Assembly: GCF_022662305.1 (NCBI RefSeq)
Contig: NZ_JAKNQH010000001.1
Coordinates: 930,001 to 994,000, forward strand
Direction: 5' to 3'
DNA: 64,000 bases
Source of the DNA: Sphingomonas sp. BAUL-RG-20F-R05-02
GTDB taxonomy: Bacteria > Pseudomonadota > Alphaproteobacteria > Sphingomonadales > Sphingomonadaceae
Under the pieces are notes generated by a model, which did not search any database, had not been told where the DNA came from, and worked only from the letters and a program-made list of their open reading frames with translations. This document shows positions 59,266-64,000 of this stretch, piece by piece (position 1 is the stretch's first letter; each line of letters opens with the position of its first letter). The translations under genes and the position numbers were made by a program.

Positions 59266-59778
59266 ATGTTGGATAGCAGGAACGCGGAACATGCCGGGGC
59301 ACATTCTTTGGATGACGCGATGACCACGCGCGTGGAAAGCTCGCTCGATACGATGCGGGCCGTCGTGCGCAAACACGCGGTCGACGATGCCGGTAAGGGC
59401 ATTCAGGAGGTCGCGCGCCAACTCGGCGTCACGCAGCGGACATTGCGATTTTACGAAGACAAGGGACTGGTCGAACCGCAGCGGATTGGTAGCACACGCG
59501 TCTACTCGAAACGCGACGTCGGCCGGATGCAGCTTATCCTGCGTGGCAAGCGGCTCGGATTCTCGATCCGGGAAATCAAGGAATTCCTCGACCTGTACGA
59601 TGTCGACCCGGATCACGTCGAACAGATGGCGCGGCTCGCCGGTCGTGTGCGGGAGCGGATCGATGATCTCGAACACCAGCGTGCGGCGATCGAGGAAACC
59701 ATACAGGAGCTGCGCCAGATCGAACAGGAAGCATCGGCGCGCGTCCGGCAGATCGGGCGAGCCGAAAGCCGCGACTGA
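59266..59778 (+). CDS. MerR-family transcriptional regulator
   Basis: A 170-aa regulator. The MerR winged helix is around residues 45-110: IQEVARQLGVTQRTLRFYEDKGLVEP and RVYSKRDVGRMQLILRGKRLGFSIREI. A C-terminal coiled coil follows (RERIDDLEHQRAAIEETIQELRQIEQEA). No cysteine-based metal site is present. The start is uncertain: ATG 59266, 59320 and 59353 are all in frame. Next to fadL and the ligase, and near a palindrome at the thiolase promoter, it is the natural candidate regulator of this fatty-acid region. Confidence 0.85.
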   Translation: MLDSRNAEHAGAHSLDDAMTTRVESSLDTMRAVVRKHAVDDAGKGIQEVARQLGVTQRTLRFYEDKGLVEPQRIGSTRVYSKRDVGRMQLILRGKRLGFSIREIKEFLDLYDVDPDHVEQMARLAGRVRERIDDLEHQRAAIEETIQELRQIEQEASARVRQIGRAESRD

Positions 59779-59789
59779 GCGCCTGCGCC

Positions 59790-60362
59790 GTGCCCGACCA
59801 CACCTTCTTCGAGCGTGACGCCGATCAGGTCGCACGCGACCTGATCGGCGTCTCGATCTTCGTTCGCGGTGTGGGCGGCGCGATCGTCGAAACCGAAGCG
59901 TATGATTCGGATGATCCCGCCGCGCACACGTTTCGCGGACCGACACGGCGCAACGCGAGCATGTTCGGCCCTGCCGCCCACGCGTATGTTTATCGCAGCC
60001 ACGGCCTGCACTGGTGCATGAACGTCACCTGCGGGCACGGCGCCGGCGTGTTGATCCGCGCGATCACGCCGGACGTCGGCGTCGCGGCGATGCGCGCGCG
60101 GCGCGGTGCCGTCGATGACCGGCTGTTGTGCGCCGGGCCGGGTCGGCTGTGTCAGGCACTCGGCATCGACGGCCGCTTCGACGGCCTGCCGCTTGACCAG
60201 CCACCTTTCACGTTCGGTTTGCGAGAAGCCGAACCCACAATCATCTCGGGCCCACGGATCGGCATCAGCGTCGCGGTCGAACTGCCGAGGCGTTTCTGTC
60301 TGGACGGATCACGGTTTCTAAGCCGTCCCGCCGGTGCGCGCCGGCCGCGACGCAGCGCCTGA
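59790..60362 (+). CDS. DNA-3-methyladenine glycosylase (AAG/MPG family)
   Basis: Base-excision-repair enzyme removing alkylated purines, 190 aa, starting at GTG 59790. ARDLIGVSIF, IVETEAYDSDDPAAHTFRGPTRRNASMFG, HWCMNVTC, VLIRAITPD and GPGRLCQALGI are all AAG-family blocks; the catalytic-type glutamate is in VETEAY. It begins 11 bases after the MerR gene and may share its transcript. Confidence 0.94.
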   Translation: MPDHTFFERDADQVARDLIGVSIFVRGVGGAIVETEAYDSDDPAAHTFRGPTRRNASMFGPAAHAYVYRSHGLHWCMNVTCGHGAGVLIRAITPDVGVAAMRARRGAVDDRLLCAGPGRLCQALGIDGRFDGLPLDQPPFTFGLREAEPTIISGPRIGISVAVELPRRFCLDGSRFLSRPAGARRPRRSA

Positions 60363-60376
60363 CACCAGCTCGCTCG

Positions 60377-61249
60377 TCAATCACGGCCCCGTTCCGCACG
60401 TGTCGGCACCACGAGCTGTTCGACGAAGTTACGGATTTCAACCGAGCGCCGTTCTGGCACCGTCACCTCACGATCGAGACCGAGCCGCCACGCGAGATCG
60501 CGGCGATCCGGCGCGTCGTGCAGCGCCTCGATCAACGCGGCGTGCTCCTCGATCGCGCCGGCATCGCAAGCGAGTCCGTTTTCAAGCAGATCATCCGTCT
60601 GCCGGCGCAGCGCCGCCGCCACTTCGAACAGGCTGATCTCGGGGTGATATTGCACACCCCAGAACACACCCTTGCCATAGCGGATCTCGGCCGCCTGGAC
60701 GTGCGTGGTGCCATTCGACGCCAGGAGTGTGGCACCATCGGGCAGTTGCTCGACCTCGTCCGTATGGATCGCCGGTGCGTCGAAGCTCGCCGCCCGCCCG
60801 GCAAGCAGCGGATGGTAGCGCCCGACGTCCGTCGCGACGATGCGGCGCGCGAAGCCCGCCTCGCGCCGCTCGCCCATCGGCCGCACGCTGCCGCCGGCCG
60901 CGACCGTGGCGACCTGAAGCCCTGCGCACGATCCGAACGCCGGCGTGCCGGAGGCGAACACCGCGCGCATGAAGTCGACGATCCGCCGACATTCCGGCGC
61001 ATCCTCGTAAAGGTGCAACGGCGATCCGGTGATGAAGACGGCGTCGTAGTCGGCAAGCGTGTCGCTGCCGAGTGGTGCATCGCGATCGTCGGCCGGCGCA
61101 ACGCGCGTACACCGCGCGCCGGGCGCGACGTGGCCGAGCAGCGCTTCGTAGGTTTCGCCAGAGCTTTTGCCGACGCTCTTGCGGCGTTTCTCGCGCGCGG
61201 CCGGTGGTTCGCTTTCGGCGATGAGGAAGTTCAACTGTCTGCTTGTCAT
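60377..61249 (-). CDS. Class I glutamine amidotransferase-like protein
   Basis: A 290-aa GATase1-domain protein of the GMP-synthase-like stand-alone type. The nucleophile is C108 (FGSCAGLQVATVAAGG) and the other triad members are H202 and E204 (VQYHPEIS). No synthetase domain is present. Such proteins hydrolyse gamma-glutamyl amides or help catabolise polyamines; no neighbour defines the substrate. It is divergent from the MpaB-type gene. Confidence 0.88.
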   Translation of the reverse strand: MTSRQLNFLIAESEPPAAREKRRKSVGKSSGETYEALLGHVAPGARCTRVAPADDRDAPLGSDTLADYDAVFITGSPLHLYEDAPECRRIVDFMRAVFASGTPAFGSCAGLQVATVAAGGSVRPMGERREAGFARRIVATDVGRYHPLLAGRAASFDAPAIHTDEVEQLPDGATLLASNGTTHVQAAEIRYGKGVFWGVQYHPEISLFEVAAALRRQTDDLLENGLACDAGAIEEHAALIEALHDAPDRRDLAWRLGLDREVTVPERRSVEIRNFVEQLVVPTRAERGRD

Positions 61250-61391
61250 AGGCTCGCTCGGTCGGAGCAGGCACCAACGGTCCAACAGTGGTTCAGGTCC
61301 GCAAAGACCGCCATTCCTCAAGAATATCAATATTCTGCGTGTAACAACCACCCGCCTGCGACGAAACGCCCGAGGGCGCGTTCAGCCAAGG

Positions 61392-62249
61392 ATGATCGAC
61401 CGCAGTTTCTCGCTACGCGCACACGCCAAGCACGGCATCGTCCAGCAAGTCGTTGGACTGTTCAACGATACATCCCGGGGCGAGCGGCCCGTCGTGCGCA
61501 GTGCCAACGCGCTGTTCACACCCGATTCGGCGATCTGGCGCGTGCACGGCGACGTTACCACGATGATTATCGGCGGCGTCTCGGCGCTGTTGCTTCAGAT
61601 GCTGCATCCGGCGGTCCTCGCGGGGGTATGGGACCATTCCAACTTCCGCAAAGACATGGTCGGCCGGCTCCGGCGAACGGCGCGCTTCGTGTCGACCACG
61701 ACCTACGGCGATCGCGCCGATGCCACTGCGGCGATTGCCCGCGTGCGTGCGGTTCACAGCCATATCGGCGGCACGCTGGTGGACGGCACGCCCTATCGCG
61801 CGGATGATCCCGATCTGCTTGCATGGGTTCATATCACCGAGGCGTGGTGCTTTCTTGCGGCGTGGCAACGCTACGGCAACCGGCGGCTTCCGCGCTCGGC
61901 GGAGGACCGCTATTTCGAGGATTTCGCCAGGGTCGGCGCGGCACTGGGGGCGAGCGATCTCCCGGTCGACAAGGCACACACCGCACGCGCGCTGGAATCT
62001 GCCCGGCCGCAGCTCGTCGCGGATGATCGCACGCGCGAGGTCGCGCGGCTCGTGCTCGGCCACATGCCGGACAATCCGCTGGCGATACCGCTGCAACGCG
62101 TGACGATGCAAGCGGCGGTCGATCTGCTGCCCGACTGGGCACGCCGGATGCATGGCCTCCCCGCCTCCCCGACGCTGGTGCGCCCGATCGTCAGCACCGG
62201 CGCGCTAGGCCTCGCCAAGACGCTGCGGTGGGCGTTCGCGACCCCCTGA
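61392..62249 (+). CDS. MpaB-type oxygenase (DUF2236)
   Basis: A 285-aa protein with the DUF2236/MpaB pattern: ANALFTPDSAIWRVHGDVTTMIIGGVSALLLQMLHPAVLAGVWDHS begins it in parts, then FRKDMVGRLRRTARFVSTTTYG, VRAVHSHIGG, LAWVHITEAWCFL. The fungal MpaB and the bacterial latex-clearing protein Lcp share this heme-associated fold, so an oxygenase role is inferred; the substrate is unknown. The ATG at 61392 is preceded only by a weak AAGG. Confidence 0.84.
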   Translation: MIDRSFSLRAHAKHGIVQQVVGLFNDTSRGERPVVRSANALFTPDSAIWRVHGDVTTMIIGGVSALLLQMLHPAVLAGVWDHSNFRKDMVGRLRRTARFVSTTTYGDRADATAAIARVRAVHSHIGGTLVDGTPYRADDPDLLAWVHITEAWCFLAAWQRYGNRRLPRSAEDRYFEDFARVGAALGASDLPVDKAHTARALESARPQLVADDRTREVARLVLGHMPDNPLAIPLQRVTMQAAVDLLPDWARRMHGLPASPTLVRPIVSTGALGLAKTLRWAFATP

Positions 62250-62253
62250 GCCC

Positions 62254-64000
62254 TTATTTCGGTAATGCGTAGGCGATCACCGAGTCGCCGAGCCTGGTGC
62301 CGAGCGAGCCGTGTCCGCCTGCCACCACCACCACGAACTGCCGACCACTCGCCGCCGAACGGTACGACATCGGCGTCGCCTGACCGCCCGCCGGCAGCCG
62401 TGCCCGCCACAGCACTTTGCCGGTGCGGGTGTCGTATGCGCGCACGTAGTTGTCGATCGCCGCTGCCATGAAGGCGACGCCGCCGGCCGTCGTGATTGGT
62501 CCGCCAAGCGATGGCACGCCGAGCTTCAGCGCGATCGGCAGCGGCGTTTCGTCGCGTATCGTGCCGTTCTTATGCTCCCACACCTTTTTGCCGGTGGTGA
62601 GATCGATGCCCGCGACATAGCCCCATGGCGGCTGCTGGCACGGCAGGCCGGTGAACGACAGGAACGGGTTCATATCGACCGCAAACGGCGCGCCTGTGTT
62701 GGGGTTGTAGCCTTCTTCCGTCGATCCACGCCGATCCGAGCCGCCCGCTGGGCCGCGTTCGTTGGGCCCGCCGGCATCGTCCTTGCGCGGCACCAACCGA
62801 TCGACGAACGCGACGTAGTTCGGGTGCGCAAAGGCAATCTGCCGTACCGGATCGATCGAGATGCCGCCCCAGTCCATCACCCCGAAATTACCCGGAAACA
62901 CCAACGAGCCTTTCAGCGACGGCGGCGTGAACGCACCGCGATAGTCGAGCGAACGATAGCGGATGCGGCACCACAGTTGGTCGATCATGGTCGCGCCCCA
63001 CATATCCTTCTCGCGCACAGGTGCGGGCATCAGCGACACGGACGAGAACGGCTGCGTCGGCGACGTGTGGTCGCCCGGCACGGCGCCGGCCGGCACCGGT
63101 CTTTCGGGGGCCGGAAAGATCGGCCGGCCGGTGCGCCGATCTAGCACGAACAGATTGCCCGTCTTGGTCGATTGTACCAGCGCCGGCACGCTGCCCCGGC
63201 CGGGCAGGTTCAGATCGACCAACACGGGCTGCGCGGGCACGTCCATGTCCCACAGGTCATGGTGCACGGTCTGGTAGATCCAGCGCGGCTTGCCGGTAGC
63301 GATGTCGAGTGCCAGCACCGACGTGGCGAACCGCTCGGTCGTGGCGGGGCGGTTGCCGCCCCATTGGTCGACCGCGCCCATCCCCATCGGCAGATACACC
63401 AGCCCGAGCGTCTCGTCGGCAGCCGGCGTGCTCCACGTATTCGGCGACGATGGCGTATACTGCCTGCCCGCACCCAGCGGGGCAGTGTCGCCGGGGTTGC
63501 CCGGATCGAAGTTCCACACGAGTTTGCCGGTGGCGGCGTCATAGCCACGGATCACGCCCGAGGGTACCTTGGTGGAGATATTGTCGAACACCGCGCCGCC
63601 GGTGATGACCATTCCGCGCGCCACCAGCGGGGCGGAGGTCACCTGATACCAGCCCTGGTTGTAATGCGGTTGGCCGGGCAGCAGGCTGACCGTACCGTTC
63701 TGCCCGAAGCTTCGGCACAACGTGCCGGTGCGCGGATCGAGCGCGATCAGGCGGCTGTCGTTGGTGGCGAGGAAGATGCGCTGCGGGCAATCCGCCGTGC
63801 TCGCGCCTGCCTTGGCGCTATCCCAGTAGGAGACGCCGCGACACGTCAGGTGCTGCATATTCTTCTTGGACGTGGCGATATGCGGGTCGAAGCGCCAGCG
63901 CTGCTTGCCGGTTTCCGCATCCACCGCGATCACCCAGTTGTGCGGCGTGCAGAGGTACACCGTGTTACCGATCTTGATCGGCGTCATTTCGTAAGTAGTC
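62254..64000 (-). CDS. gcd: PQQ-dependent membrane-bound glucose dehydrogenase (5' end outside window)
   Basis: C-terminal part of a quinoprotein dehydrogenase, with 582 complete codons in the window and the frame open beyond its right edge (reading TYEMTPIKIGNTVYLCTPHN). The beta-propeller shows repeated W-motifs (AVDAETGKQRWRFD, YDAATGKLVWNFD, LDIATGKPRWIYQ) and HHDLWDMDVPAQP, the glucose-dehydrogenase signature. It oxidises glucose or a related polyol at the periplasmic face and passes electrons to ubiquinone. The N-terminal membrane domain would be upstream. Quinate or another sugar dehydrogenase is the alternative. Confidence 0.9.
   Translation of the reverse strand, partial: TTYEMTPIKIGNTVYLCTPHNWVIAVDAETGKQRWRFDPHIATSKKNMQHLTCRGVSYWDSAKAGASTADCPQRIFLATNDSRLIALDPRTGTLCRSFGQNGTVSLLPGQPHYNQGWYQVTSAPLVARGMVITGGAVFDNISTKVPSGVIRGYDAATGKLVWNFDPGNPGDTAPLGAGRQYTPSSPNTWSTPAADETLGLVYLPMGMGAVDQWGGNRPATTERFATSVLALDIATGKPRWIYQTVHHDLWDMDVPAQPVLVDLNLPGRGSVPALVQSTKTGNLFVLDRRTGRPIFPAPERPVPAGAVPGDHTSPTQPFSSVSLMPAPVREKDMWGATMIDQLWCRIRYRSLDYRGAFTPPSLKGSLVFPGNFGVMDWGGISIDPVRQIAFAHPNYVAFVDRLVPRKDDAGGPNERGPAGGSDRRGSTEEGYNPNTGAPFAVDMNPFLSFTGLPCQQPPWGYVAGIDLTTGKKVWEHKNGTIRDETPLPIALKLGVPSLGGPITTAGGVAFMAAAIDNYVRAYDTRTGKVLWRARLPAGGQATPMSYRSAASGRQFVVVVAGGHGSLGTRLGDSVIAYALPK

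Noticed and set aside
1..64000. CRISPR arrays, insertion sequences, prophage, integrase or attachment sites
   Set aside because: No regularly spaced repeats, transposase motifs, phage genes or tRNA-adjacent integrase were seen; the single tRNA is flanked by ordinary genes.

Overview
The window looks like chromosome of a Sphingomonas-type alphaproteobacterium. The base composition is GC-rich. A serine palmitoyltransferase is present whose length (420 aa) and catalytic positions (H159, D231, K265) coincide with those I remember for the Sphingomonas paucimobilis enzyme. GcrA, the alphaproteobacterial cell-cycle regulator, and DUF3333-type PstA fit the same group. I see no insertion sequence, prophage, CRISPR array or rRNA. 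There is one tRNA, tRNA-Leu(CAA).

Layout. 1-4.3 kb: the phosphate-uptake operon pstC(partial)-pstA-pstB-phoU-phoB. 4.3-5.4 kb: proB. 5.4-15.1 kb: a sphingolipid locus with a ceramide-reductase-like SDR, a dedicated acyl carrier protein, serine palmitoyltransferase, a hybrid sensor kinase, lptF, lptG, a small monooxygenase-fold protein, an opposed membrane desaturase and a GNAT-type bacterial ceramide synthase candidate. 15-23 kb: a small secreted protein, gcrA, an ABC-2 permease, argD-argF-hslO, a secreted protein and queC-queE. 23-27 kb: ahpC-ahpF-oxyR and a fasciclin protein. 27.5-30.4 kb: pgsA-moaD-moaE opposed to an LplT-like MFS transporter, and a 55-aa membrane protein. 30.5-34.4 kb: the otsB-GH15-otsA trehalose operon. 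34.6-41.9 kb: M19 dipeptidase, TauE, TetA-like MFS, DUF2256, an EF-hand protein, an OmpR/EnvZ-type two-component pair and a 48-aa protein. 41.9-48.4 kb: an ABC-F ATPase, a DUF188 protein, a SnoaL-like protein, two secreted proteins and an M1 aminopeptidase. 48.5-60.4 kb: tRNA-Leu and a beta-oxidation region (thiolase, HAD/ECH fusion, acyl-CoA dehydrogenase, nitronate monooxygenase and thioesterase in one operon; then DUF2147, FadL, acyl-CoA ligase, a MerR regulator and a DNA glycosylase). 60.4-64 kb: a class I amidotransferase, an MpaB/DUF2236 protein and a truncated PQQ glucose dehydrogenase.

The most interesting piece is the 5.4-15.1 kb locus. The genes that make ceramide (SPT, ACP, reductase, N-acyltransferase) enclose lptF and lptG. 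Sphingomonads carry glycosphingolipid in place of LPS, so here the Lpt permease probably exports a sphingolipid. Regulatory signals read directly from the sequence include a perfect EcfG-type (general stress) promoter, GGAAC-N16-CGTT, before the 48-aa gene and a near-match before otsB. There is also a TTGAC/GTCAA palindrome before the beta-oxidation operon, a candidate OxyR site before ahpC, and several strong terminators. Two genes, oxyR and the nitronate monooxygenase, appear to start at CTG.
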